In this document: in pieces, positions 8,901 to 16,479 of the stretch
How the letters are laid out: every line of letters begins with the position of its first letter
How positions within the stretch are numbered: the stretch's first letter is position 1
Assembly (NCBI RefSeq): GCF_038967635.1
Contig: NZ_CP152413.1
Location: 6,762,001-6,826,000, forward strand
From: Bradyrhizobium sp. B124
Lineage (GTDB): Bacteria > Pseudomonadota > Alphaproteobacteria > Rhizobiales > Xanthobacteraceae
DNA: 64,000 nt
Reading direction: 5' to 3'
The notes under the pieces: model-generated
Seen by the model: only the letters and a program-made list of their open reading frames with translations
Database searches by the model: none
What the model was told of the DNA's origin: nothing
Made by a program: the position numbers and the translations under genes

Positions 8901-9475
8901 GCACCATCCAGGTCTGGAACAGCTGGCGCACCACGCGGGTGTTCGAGCCCGGCCATCCCTGGCTGCTGCGGTTCTTCGACAAGATCCGATTCTTCCCGGT
9001 TGACGCCGACGAACTGCTCGACGCCCGCGCCGCGTTCCCGCACGGGCAATACGACATCCGGATCGAGCAGGGCGAGTTCTCCTACGCCGACTATGCGAAG
9101 TCGCTGGCCGATGCGCGGCCATCGATTGCCGCGTTCAAAGCGACGCAACAAGCGGCGTTCGATGCCGAGCGCCAGCGCTGGCGCGAGATGAAGCTCGACG
9201 AGACGCCGGCGGAATCGATCGACGCGAGTGCCGTCGCGACCGGCATCCCCGATGGCCAGATCGGCGCCTTCTCGGAGGTGCCGGGCAATATCTGGAAGAT
9301 CCTGGTCGAGGAGGGCGCCAAGGTCGCAGCCGGCGACGCGCTGGCCATCATCGAGTCCATGAAGATGGAGATTAGCGTGCACGCGCCTGCGGCGGGCCGC
9401 ATTGCGTCGGTGCCGGTCAAGCCTGGCCAGACTTTGCGCGCCGGCGATGTCGTGGCGTTGATCCGGCCGGAGTAG
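5933..9475 (+). CDS. Biotin-dependent guanidine/urea carboxylase
   Basis: A 1180-residue multidomain enzyme. Residues 1-450 are biotin carboxylase, with N-terminal ANRGEIAGRI, the ATP-grasp loop KSTAGGGGIGMQ near 157 and EVNTRLQVEHPVTEQ near 287. Residues ~455-760 and ~780-1040 are the two KipA/KipI (AHS2/AHS1)-type halves of the carboxyltransferase. The last 75 residues are a biotinyl domain with ESMKMEI; Lys1144 is the predicted biotinylation site. Such enzymes were annotated as urea carboxylase, but those under guanidine-I riboswitches with DUF1989 pairs prefer guanidine. It lacks a fused or adjacent allophanate hydrolase. Last gene of the operon. Confidence 0.93.
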   Translation: MFSKVLIANRGEIAGRIGKTLHRMGIGSVAVYSDADRFTRPVLEADEAVRIGPAPAAESYLNVDAIMAACLATGAQAVHPGYGFLSENRRFAERLAEHGIKFIGPRPEHLDAFGLKHRAREIAERSGVPLLPGSGLLETIEEAVREADRIGFPVMLKSTAGGGGIGMQLCHDMATLRERFESVQRTARASFGDARVYLERFVAQARHIEVQIFGNGKGDVVALGERDCSLQRRNQKVFEETPAPGLSAEIRQRLHAAAVSLGKAVAYESAGTVEFIYDVAREDFYFLEVNTRLQVEHPVTEQVTGVDLVEWMIRQAAGEDVLGEAGALAPRGAAIEVRLYAENPGAGFRPSAGRLTQVAFSPDARIDGWIETGTEVSPFYDPMLAKIIVSAETREAAIAKLAKALDDTVVAGIETNLDYLRAIAASDVFRGGKVATSVLGAFAYRPRTIDVVAPGAQSGVQELPGRLHLWHVGVPPSGPMDERSFRLANRVVGNPETTTALELTVNGPTLRFNTDAIVALAGARMKASLDGTEVAHDEPVAVCAGQTLVIGSIKGPGQRSYLAVRGGIAVPEILGSRAVFALGAFGGHATGSLKAGEVLHIGAERSGLALPRRAAEDERPELTSAWQIGVVYGPHGAPDFFLDEDIETLFAASYEVHFNSARTGVRLIGPKPRWARADGGEAGLHPSNIHDNAYAVGSIDFTGDMPIILGPDGPSLGGFVCPAVVARDELWKIGQLRPGDTVRFVPVKRDDPVAGPTVLQAPELGAAIVGRNDDGPIPVVYRRAGDDNLLVEYGPMELDIALRLRVHVLAQALEEAKLGGLIDLTPGIRSLQIHYDGTALSRTKLLDVLRKIERELPPVDAMRVPSRTVHLPLSWRDPEAELAMRKYQELVRADAPWCPSNVEFIRRINGLGSEDDVRRVVFDADYFVLGLGDVYLGAPVATPLDPRHRLVTTKYNPARTWTPENAVGIGGAYMCIYGMEGPGGYQLFGRTIQVWNSWRTTRVFEPGHPWLLRFFDKIRFFPVDADELLDARAAFPHGQYDIRIEQGEFSYADYAKSLADARPSIAAFKATQQAAFDAERQRWREMKLDETPAESIDASAVATGIPDGQIGAFSEVPGNIWKILVEEGAKVAAGDALAIIESMKMEISVHAPAAGRIASVPVKPGQTLRAGDVVALIRPE

Positions 9476-9519
9476 ATTCGGCCGCGTCGATCTGCTGCGG
9501 TCCCGCCCCCATCATGGCG

Positions 9520-10137
9520 CTATGGGGGACGATCGGACGGGAGCCGACAGCGCCACGCCTCGTTGGCAAGGAGCCGGCGCTGTCGGTCGGCGATGGCAGG
9601 CCATCCGGAGCGTACCACGCTGAGGACCGCAGCGTCGGCGGATGGACCTTCATCGCAAGCAAAATAGGCGCGAAGCCGTCCTTCGCAGCGGAAGCCGAGG
9701 CCGGTGTAGAGCTCGAGCGTACGCCGCAGGCGCCAATCCAGATGCACCTCGGCCCGCTCGACGGCGAGCACCTCGAAAGCATACCGCGTCATGAGATGCG
9801 CGACATGGCTGATGAGCAGGACCTCGTCCAATCGTCCGCTGCTCCAGATCGGTGCAAACCTCACCCGCTTCTCCTCCGGCTCGAGCGCCGCGAAAGCGGT
9901 AAGGCCGATGATGTCGCCTGACCCGGCGTCCTCGATCGCGAAGGTGGCCGTGACGTTCGCGCAGCTCAGCGTGGTTGCCATGCGCGCGGCCGCCGCCTGG
10001 CCGGAGCCGCCGCGATCGAGCTGCCGAAGCATGCCGGCGTCCCCGAGCGGCTTTACCCGCGAGATCTCAGAACCGTAGATCCTGGTCAGCAGGGTGCGGT
10101 CGGTGGCCAAGGCGGCATGGCTGTCTACGAATTGCAT
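9520..10137 (-). CDS. GNAT-like acetyltransferase
   Basis: A 205-residue protein resembling the RimJ/RimL branch of GNAT acetyltransferases. A central beta segment ATFAIEDAGSGDIIGLTAF is followed by a helix after LLISHVAHLMTRYAFEVL and by LDWRLRRTLELYTGLGFRCEGRLR, the usual 'LYxxLGF' ending. The acetyl-CoA pyrophosphate loop (RxxGxG/A) is not clear, so activity is uncertain. It runs tail-to-tail against the guanidine carboxylase with 44 bases between, and is divergent from the LysR gene at 10206. Confidence 0.7.
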   Translation of the reverse strand: MQFVDSHAALATDRTLLTRIYGSEISRVKPLGDAGMLRQLDRGGSGQAAAARMATTLSCANVTATFAIEDAGSGDIIGLTAFAALEPEEKRVRFAPIWSSGRLDEVLLISHVAHLMTRYAFEVLAVERAEVHLDWRLRRTLELYTGLGFRCEGRLRAYFACDEGPSADAAVLSVVRSGWPAIADRQRRLLANEAWRCRLPSDRPP

Positions 10138-10205
10138 GCCCTATTGACGCATCGAACCAACATGCCGTCAAATGACCGGAATGGCAGTTCATATGCGGAT
10201 TGGTC

Positions 10206-11120
10206 ATGTCCCTGAATCCGAGACACGTCGACCTGTTTCGCGAGGTCGTGCGTCACAACGGAATCACCAAGGCGGCCCTGAGCCTGCGGATCGGGCAGCC
10301 TTTCGTCAGTCGCGCTATCGCGCGGCTGGAGCGCGAGATCGGCTTCGCGCTGTTCGAACGCGGGCGCGGCGGCGTCACGTTGACGCCGGAAGGCGAGATA
10401 TTCCTGCATGAGGTGGAGCGCAACCAGGCCGGGCTGGAGTATCTGGCGCGTGCGGCGCGCGGTATTCGCGCGCGGGGCAGCGGGACGCTGAGGATCGCCT
10501 GCCTTCCAGCATTCACCTATTCGTTGATGCCGCGGATCGTCAGCAAGTTCTCCAGGAAGAACCCCGGCATCATGCTGTCGGTCGCCGTGCACAGCCCTGA
10601 ACGGGTCTGGAGCCTGGTTGCTGCAGGCCAGTGCGATGTCGGGCTGGCGCGACCCCAGTCGGGCTTTGCAGCGGTCGACGACGAACTGCTGATGACGACC
10701 GACGCCATCTGCGTGCTGCCGCGTCAGCACCGGCTGCGGTCCAAGCGATTGATCATGCCAAAAGACCTGCACGGCGAGGCGATGATTGCGGCAGCCCCGG
10801 GCGCGCCGCACCGATCGCGCCTCGAACGCGCCTTCGAAGACGCCGGGGCCGAGGTCAGAACGGTGGCGGAGATTCAGTACAGCATGCAGCGCTGCGCTCT
10901 GGTTGCGCAGGGGCTGGGCTTCTCGATCGTCGATCCCGTCGTGGCGCGGGATTTTGCCAGCGCCCGGATCGTGCTCAAGCCGTTCACGCCGCGGCTGGAG
11001 ATCACCACCGTGCTGCTGTTTCCGTCGCAACGGCCGCGCAGCCGTCTTGCGCTCGAATTCTGCGACCTGCTTCGCGCCGAGACCGCGGAATACAGGAAGC
11101 CCGCCCGCACTCCGGCCTGA
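10206..11120 (+). CDS. LysR family transcriptional regulator
   Basis: A 304-residue LTTR with an N-terminal winged helix (residues 4-62; GITKAALSLRIGQPFVSRAI recognition helix, then FERGRGGVTLTPEG) and a periplasmic-binding-like effector domain starting at GTLRIACLPAF. The ATG at 10206 is preferred over a TTG two codons earlier. It is divergent from the GNAT gene, with 68 bases between, but no clear regulator palindrome was seen there. Effector and target unknown; the GNAT gene is the nearest candidate target. Confidence 0.87.
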   Translation: MSLNPRHVDLFREVVRHNGITKAALSLRIGQPFVSRAIARLEREIGFALFERGRGGVTLTPEGEIFLHEVERNQAGLEYLARAARGIRARGSGTLRIACLPAFTYSLMPRIVSKFSRKNPGIMLSVAVHSPERVWSLVAAGQCDVGLARPQSGFAAVDDELLMTTDAICVLPRQHRLRSKRLIMPKDLHGEAMIAAAPGAPHRSRLERAFEDAGAEVRTVAEIQYSMQRCALVAQGLGFSIVDPVVARDFASARIVLKPFTPRLEITTVLLFPSQRPRSRLALEFCDLLRAETAEYRKPARTPA

Positions 11121-11196
11121 ACCGATCCGCGCCGCTTTGCCCGGATGTGGTGTTGTCCCGTGATCCGCCGCCGTCGGTCACGAGCGGGGAACCCCC

Positions 11197-11892
11197 TCAC
11201 ACCTCCAGCCATTCCTCGCGGACGGCGGCATTCGCCTTGAGCTGGTCGGGGGTGCCTTCGAACACGACGCGGCCGTGGCCCATGATGTAGACCCGGTTCG
11301 AGATCTTCATCGCGATCGACAGCTTTTGCTCGACCAGCAGGATGGCGACGCCGGCCTTGGCGATCCGCGCGATCAGCTCGCCGACCTGCTGCACGATTAG
11401 CGGCGCCAAACCTTCGGTCGGCTCGTCGATCATCATCAATTCGGGATCGCCGAGCAGGGTGCGGCAGGTGGTCAGCATCTGCTTCTCGCCGCCCGACAGC
11501 ACGCCGGCCGGCGTGTCGGCGCGGCGGGCGAGGTTGGGAAACATGTCGAGCATCTCCTGCAGCCGCCACTTGCCGGGGCGGCGCGGGTCCTTGATGCCGA
11601 GGATCAGGTTCTGGCGCACCGTCAGGCTCGGGAAGATGTCGCGATGCTCCGGCACATAGCCGAGGCCGAGGCGGGCGATCTTGTGGCTCGGCAGGCCCGC
11701 GATGTCCTTGCCCTTGAAGCGGATGGTGCCTTGCGGCGGCACCTCGCCCATGATCGCCTTGACGGTGGTCGAGCGGCCGACGCCGTTGCGACCGAGCAGG
11801 CTCACCACCTCGCCGGCGGCGATGTCGAGATCGACGCCCTGAAGGATGTGGCTCTTGCCGTAATAGGCGTGGAGATTCCTGACTTCGAGCAT
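11197..11892 (-). CDS. livF: Branched-chain amino-acid-type ABC transporter ATP-binding protein LivF
   Basis: A 231-residue ATPase of the LivF class. Its Walker A reads LLGRNGVGRSTTVK, so the invariant Lys of GKST is Arg (GVGRST), which is unusual for an active ATPase. The signature SGGEKQML and Walker B LMMIDEPTEGLAP are normal, followed by the VEQ switch typical of LivF. It is last in an operon running toward lower coordinates and overlaps the livG stop by one base. Exports nothing; it should energise uptake by the LivH/LivM channel. Confidence 0.9.
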   Translation of the reverse strand: MLEVRNLHAYYGKSHILQGVDLDIAAGEVVSLLGRNGVGRSTTVKAIMGEVPPQGTIRFKGKDIAGLPSHKIARLGLGYVPEHRDIFPSLTVRQNLILGIKDPRRPGKWRLQEMLDMFPNLARRADTPAGVLSGGEKQMLTTCRTLLGDPELMMIDEPTEGLAPLIVQQVGELIARIAKAGVAILLVEQKLSIAMKISNRVYIMGHGRVVFEGTPDQLKANAAVREEWLEV

Positions 11893-12641
11893 CAGTCGAC
11901 CTCCTCGCCGAGATAGGCTTCCTTGACCTTCGGATTGCCGCGGATCTCTTCCGGGGTGCCGGAGGCGATGATGTGGCCGTAGACCAGCACCGAGATGCGG
12001 TCGGCGAGGCCGAACACCACGCTCATGTCGTGCTCAACGATCACGAGCGTGCGTCCTTCGGTGAGGCGGCGGATCAGCGCGACGGCGCGCTCGGTCTCGG
12101 CGTGGCTCATGCCCGCGGTCGGCTCGTCCAGCATGATGACGCTGGCGCCGCCGGCGATCGTGATGCCGATCTCGAGCTCGCGCTGCTCGGCATAGGTGAG
12201 CAAGCCCGCCGGCACGTCGCGGCGATGGCTGAGATGGATGTCGTCGAGGATCTGCGCGGTGCGCTGCTTCACCTCGGGGAGGTTGTCGACATTCTTCCAG
12301 AACGCGTAGCGGTGGCCGGTCGCCCACAGCACGGCGCAGCGGACGTTCTCCCACACCGTCATACGGGCGAACACGTTGGTGACCTGGAACGAGCGCGACA
12401 GCCCGCGCCGGTTGATCTCGAACGGCCGCAGGCCCGAGGTGACCTCGCCGTTGAGACGGATCTCGCCCGAGGTCGGCTTGATGTAGCCACTGATCAGGTT
12501 GAACGTCGTCGACTTGCCGGCGCCGTTCGGGCCGATGATGGCGTGACGCTCGCCCTTGGCGACGTTCAGGCTGAGGTCGCGGATGATCTGGACGTTGCCG
12601 AAGCTCTTCTCGACGGCGTTGACTTCGATGGCTGCGGTCAT
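11892..12641 (-). CDS. livG: Branched-chain amino-acid-type ABC transporter ATP-binding protein LivG
   Basis: A 249-residue ATPase with intact Walker A (GPNGAGKSTT near residue 37), the LivG-type Q-loop region (GLSRSFQVTNVF), a signature region reading LTYAEQRELEIG instead of LSGGQ, as is usual for LivG, Walker B SVIMLDEPTAGM and the switch VEHDM. Overlaps livM by the ATGA at 12638. Works with LivF as the ATPase pair. Confidence 0.93.
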   Translation of the reverse strand: MTAAIEVNAVEKSFGNVQIIRDLSLNVAKGERHAIIGPNGAGKSTTFNLISGYIKPTSGEIRLNGEVTSGLRPFEINRRGLSRSFQVTNVFARMTVWENVRCAVLWATGHRYAFWKNVDNLPEVKQRTAQILDDIHLSHRRDVPAGLLTYAEQRELEIGITIAGGASVIMLDEPTAGMSHAETERAVALIRRLTEGRTLVIVEHDMSVVFGLADRISVLVYGHIIASGTPEEIRGNPKVKEAYLGEEVD

Positions 12642-13930
12642 GCCAGATACCCCCGATCACGGGCCACCGTCGCGGCGCGATCCCAGGCTTCCGCAATGCG
12701 TCGCCAGGTGATGCGCGCGACCAGGAAGCCGCCGACCACCAGAACCGCGGCGGCCGCCCAGGTCGTCGGCGCCGTGGCGGCGAAGGGAATGCCGAGCAGA
12801 TTGATGGCGTCGCCGCCCGAGAAGCGCGCGACCGTCTCGATGCTCAGGATGATGCCGAGCGCCAGCGCCAGCGTCGGGATCGCCGCGACCAGATAGGACG
12901 GGATCACGGCACCAAGCGTGCCGGCGCGGATCAGCGGACGGTGCTTCATCAAGATGCCGGCGATGCCGCCCGGCGCGAACATCACGATGGCGATAAAGAT
13001 GATGCCGAAATAGAGCTGCCAGACCGAGGTGACGTTGGTCAGCCCGAGCTGCAGATAGGTCACCAGGATGGCGCCGAGGATCGGACCGAAGAAATAGGCG
13101 GTGCCGCCGATGAACGCCGAAAACAGCACGAGGCCCGATTGCGTCGCGCCGAGATAGGCGGAGTTGGCGATCTCGAAATTGATCGCGGCGAGGCCGCCGG
13201 CGATGCCGGCGAAGAAGCCGGCGAACATGTAGGCGAGATAGCGCACCACATGCGGATCGTAGCCGATGAACTCGACCCGTTCCGGATTGTCGCGCACCGC
13301 GTTGCAGATGCGCCCGAGCGGCGTGCGGGTCAGCGCGTACATCGCGATCGCGGAGATCAGCACCCAGAACGCGATCAAATAGTAGACCTGGATCTGCGGC
13401 CCGAAGGTCCAGCCGAACAGCGGCATCAGCGAGGTGCGGTCGGTGGTGATACCGGATTCGCCGCCGAACACGCTGCGCAGGATCAGCGACGACGAGGCGA
13501 CCAATTCGCCGATGCCGAGCGAGATCATCGCGAACACCGTGCCGGCGCGCTTGGTCATGACCCAGCCGACCAGCAATGCGAAAGCCATGCCACCGATGCC
13601 GCCCATGAGCGGGATCACTGGCAGCGGGATCGGCCAGTTGTGGCTCGCGACCGCATTCATGGCGTGCACGGCGAGGAAGCCGCCGAGGCCGTACTGCACG
13701 GCGTGGCCGAACGACAATAGCCCGGTCTGGCCGAGCAGGATGTTGTAGGACAGCGCGAAGATGATCGCGATGCCGATCAGGCTGAACGAGGTCAGCGAGC
13801 CGCCGGAGGAGAAGATCAGCGGCAGCACGACGAGTGCTACGGCTGCGATCAGCCAGATGCCATAGAAGCTCAGGGCGCTGGCGGACTCTTCTTTGGCCGC
13901 GGCGGAGGTGGGGATAGCGGCGTTGCTCAT
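12638..13930 (-). CDS. livM: Branched-chain amino-acid-type ABC transporter permease LivM
   Basis: A 430-residue membrane protein with about ten hydrophobic segments and the LivM signatures: YNILLGQTGLLSFGHAVQYG early, and TRTPLGRICNAVRDNPERVEFIGYD in the ATPase-contacting loop. It is longer than a typical LivM (about 320-360) because of a C-terminal extension of roughly 90 residues after the KHRPLIRAGT segment, with two extra hydrophobic helices. ATGA overlaps join it to livG and livH. Confidence 0.93.
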   Translation of the reverse strand: MSNAAIPTSAAAKEESASALSFYGIWLIAAVALVVLPLIFSSGGSLTSFSLIGIAIIFALSYNILLGQTGLLSFGHAVQYGLGGFLAVHAMNAVASHNWPIPLPVIPLMGGIGGMAFALLVGWVMTKRAGTVFAMISLGIGELVASSSLILRSVFGGESGITTDRTSLMPLFGWTFGPQIQVYYLIAFWVLISAIAMYALTRTPLGRICNAVRDNPERVEFIGYDPHVVRYLAYMFAGFFAGIAGGLAAINFEIANSAYLGATQSGLVLFSAFIGGTAYFFGPILGAILVTYLQLGLTNVTSVWQLYFGIIFIAIVMFAPGGIAGILMKHRPLIRAGTLGAVIPSYLVAAIPTLALALGIILSIETVARFSGGDAINLLGIPFAATAPTTWAAAAVLVVGGFLVARITWRRIAEAWDRAATVARDRGYLA

Positions 13931-14874
13931 GACTCGCGCGTCCCCAGCAGGCCCATGGGGCGGAAGATCAGCACCAGCACCAGCAGCAGATAGGGCAGGA
14001 TCGGCGCGATCTGCGCGATCGTGACGTTCCAGATGTCGGTCAGCGGCGAGGCACCGAGGCTCGGATCGAGCGGCCCGAACACGCTGGCGAGCGAACCGTT
14101 GAGCGCGACCGCAAAGGTCTGGATCAGCCCGATCAGGAGCGAGGCGATGAAGGCGCCGGGCAACGAACCGAGGCCACCGAACACGATGACGACGAACAGG
14201 ATCGGCCCGAGCAGCGCGGCCATGTCGGACTGCGTCACCAGCGAGGGACCGGCGATCACGCCGGCAAGACCCGCCAGCGCGCTGCCGACGCCGAACACCA
14301 GCATGAACACGCGGCCGACATTGTGACCGAGATGGCCGACCATGCTCGGATGGGTCAGCGCGGCCTGCACGATGAGGCCGACCCGCGTCCGCTTCAGCGT
14401 GACCAGGAGCGCGATGAAGATCACGACCGAGACCACCAGCATGAAGATCTTGTAGGCGGGGTAGTTGGTGGAGAACACCGTGAAGGCCGGAAAGTCGAGC
14501 GCCGCCGGAACCCGATAGTCGACCGGGCTCTTGCCCCAGATCATCGAGACGATTTCCTCGATGGCGAAGGCCAGACCGAAGGTCAGCAGCAGCTCGGCGA
14601 CGTGGCCGTGCTTGTGGGTGTTGCGCAGGCCGTAGCGCTCGACGCCCATGCCGACCACGCCGACCAGGAGCGGTGCGATCACCAGCGCCGGCCAGAAGCC
14701 GATCCAGCGGGTGAGCTGAAAGCCGAAGAACGCGCCCAGCATGTAGAAGCTCGCATGCGCGAAGTTGAGCACGCCCATCATGCTGAAGATGACGGTGAGT
14801 CCGCTGGACAGCAGAAACAACAGCATGCCGAACAGCACGCCGTTGAGTGTCGAGATGACGATGAGCTCAGCCAC
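13927..14874 (-). CDS. livH: Branched-chain amino-acid-type ABC transporter permease LivH
   Basis: A 315-residue membrane protein with the LivH pattern: N-terminal LNGVLFGMLLFLLSSGLTVIF followed by GVLNFAHASFYMLGA, and late VVIVFGGLGSLPGAFIASLLIG. Eight or so membrane helices. The start codon is GTG at 14874, with GCGGGTG upstream. It is first of the translationally coupled H-M-G-F block, separated by 135 bases with a strong hairpin from the upstream binding-protein gene. Confidence 0.92.
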   Translation of the reverse strand: MAELIVISTLNGVLFGMLLFLLSSGLTVIFSMMGVLNFAHASFYMLGAFFGFQLTRWIGFWPALVIAPLLVGVVGMGVERYGLRNTHKHGHVAELLLTFGLAFAIEEIVSMIWGKSPVDYRVPAALDFPAFTVFSTNYPAYKIFMLVVSVVIFIALLVTLKRTRVGLIVQAALTHPSMVGHLGHNVGRVFMLVFGVGSALAGLAGVIAGPSLVTQSDMAALLGPILFVVIVFGGLGSLPGAFIASLLIGLIQTFAVALNGSLASVFGPLDPSLGASPLTDIWNVTIAQIAPILPYLLLVLVLIFRPMGLLGTRES

Positions 14875-14964
14875 GGCGCACCCGCTTGAGACTGGAACGG
14901 TTCACGTGATCAATAACCTGTCGATGAAATGAGCTACGGCACCACGACGCTGCCGGAAGGCGAA

Positions 14965-14994
14965 CGCCTCCGCAACCCTGTGGTCGCGGAGGCG
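14965..14994 (-). terminator. Intercistronic hairpin between binding-protein gene and livH
   Basis: CGCCTCCGC (14965-14973) and GCGGAGGCG (14986-14994) form a perfect nine-base-pair stem with a 12-base loop and no T run. Between a periplasmic binding-protein gene and its permease genes such hairpins usually stabilise the upstream mRNA or attenuate reading into the membrane genes. Confidence 0.5.
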
Positions 14995-15009
14995 CCTTGC
15001 AGCGGCCGA

Positions 15010-16248
15010 TCAGGGCCGCTTCATGTTGCAGGTGGTCGGAAGCACCGTCTGATCGGTGTCGATCCTGGAGACGATGTGCCAGCCCCAGCCGGTGTTCTCT
15101 TCGTCGAACGGCTCCTTGGCCTTGTCGGCCAGCGAGCCGAACGAGGAGATGATGATCGGCTGGAAGAACTGGTGGTCGTCCTTGCGCATGAAGCCGTCGC
15201 CGCCGTCGAACACTTCGAACTTCATGCCCTCGAGCGCGGCCGCGACTTTCACCGGATCGATCGAATTGGCTTTCTCGGCGGCGGCCTTGAACATCCGCAT
15301 CTCATTGACGGCGCGCGGATACCACACGGAAATGCCGGTCTTGGCGCGGAAGTCCTTCTCGAAATCCATCGCCGCCTTGTTGCCGGAGTTCGGGACGCCT
15401 TCGCTGATCTGGAACACCTGGTTCTCGAGACCGGTCTGCTTGATCGCAGTCGGTCCACCGGCGCCGCCGGCATAATATGTGTACCAGTTGACCTTGAGGC
15501 CGGCATCGGCCGCGGCCTTCAACAGCAGCGCGAAGTCCTGTCCCCAGTTGCCGGTCACGACGGTGTCGGCGCCGGACGCCTTGATCTTGGCGATGTAGGG
15601 CGAGAAGTCGGTGACCTTGAGCATCGGGTGCAGCTCGTCGCCGACGATCTGGATGTCCGGACGCTTTTCGCCCAGCATCTTGCGCGCTTCCGATCGCACC
15701 GACTGGCCGAACGAGTAGTCCATGTTGATCAGATAGACCTTCTTGATCGACGGCTGGCCCTTCATGTAGTTGGTCAGCGCGGCCATCTTGATGTCCGAGT
15801 TCGCATCCCAGCGGAAATGCCAGTAGCTGCACTTCTCGTTGGTCATGCTCGGATCGACCGCGGCGTAGTTGAAGTACAGCACTTCCTTGCCGGGGTTGCG
15901 CGAGTTGTTCTTGGTGACGAAGTCTTCCAGCGCCGCACCGACCGACGAGCCGTTGCCCTGGGTGATGTAGTGGATGCCGGCGTCGACCGCCTTCTGCGCC
16001 TGCACCAGGCTTTCCTGCGGATTGGTCTTGTTGTCGAGCGGGACGATCTCGACCTTGTGGCCGAGGATGCCGCCTTTGGCGTTCAGCTCGTCGGCGAGAT
16101 ACTGAAACGTCTTCAGGCCGCCTTCGCCAACGCTGGCGCCGCCGCCGGAGAGCGGATCGATATAGCCGATCTTGATGGATTCCTGCGCGGACGCCGCGCC
16201 TCCCAACACCGTCAGCGCTGCCGCGGCGGCAACGATCAGCCTATGCAT
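15010..16248 (-). CDS. ABC transporter substrate-binding protein, Liv/amide type
   Basis: A 412-residue periplasmic binding protein. Residues 1-21 are a signal peptide ending ASA-Q. The mature protein begins ESIKIGYIDPLSGGGASVG, the classic LivJ/LivK-like opening, and continues with YLADELNAKGGILGHKVEIV. Two lobes and about 390 mature residues fit the type-I binding fold for hydrophobic amino acids, amides or aromatic acids. It is the first gene of the transport operon and has a long leader toward the TetR-type gene. Substrate cannot be told from sequence. Confidence 0.92.
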   Translation of the reverse strand: MHRLIVAAAAALTVLGGAASAQESIKIGYIDPLSGGGASVGEGGLKTFQYLADELNAKGGILGHKVEIVPLDNKTNPQESLVQAQKAVDAGIHYITQGNGSSVGAALEDFVTKNNSRNPGKEVLYFNYAAVDPSMTNEKCSYWHFRWDANSDIKMAALTNYMKGQPSIKKVYLINMDYSFGQSVRSEARKMLGEKRPDIQIVGDELHPMLKVTDFSPYIAKIKASGADTVVTGNWGQDFALLLKAAADAGLKVNWYTYYAGGAGGPTAIKQTGLENQVFQISEGVPNSGNKAAMDFEKDFRAKTGISVWYPRAVNEMRMFKAAAEKANSIDPVKVAAALEGMKFEVFDGGDGFMRKDDHQFFQPIIISSFGSLADKAKEPFDEENTGWGWHIVSRIDTDQTVLPTTCNMKRP

Positions 16249-16479
16249 CCTGCGTTCCTCCCTTGCTCATGTTCTGATTGATCTTAAGCGATCGAGGCCG
16301 TCTCATAACCCCAATTGCCGCGCCTTCGCAACTTTCGCCTTGAATATGGCGTCAAGTTTTAGCGGAAGGTAGTATGATGTTATAGGCTATATGTCCTCAG
16401 AATTGGTCGCTGTTTTGAATTAGCAGTAAACTTTCGGATGAGACCTGCGCCCGCCCGCCCAGCATTTTGGAACCGATGC

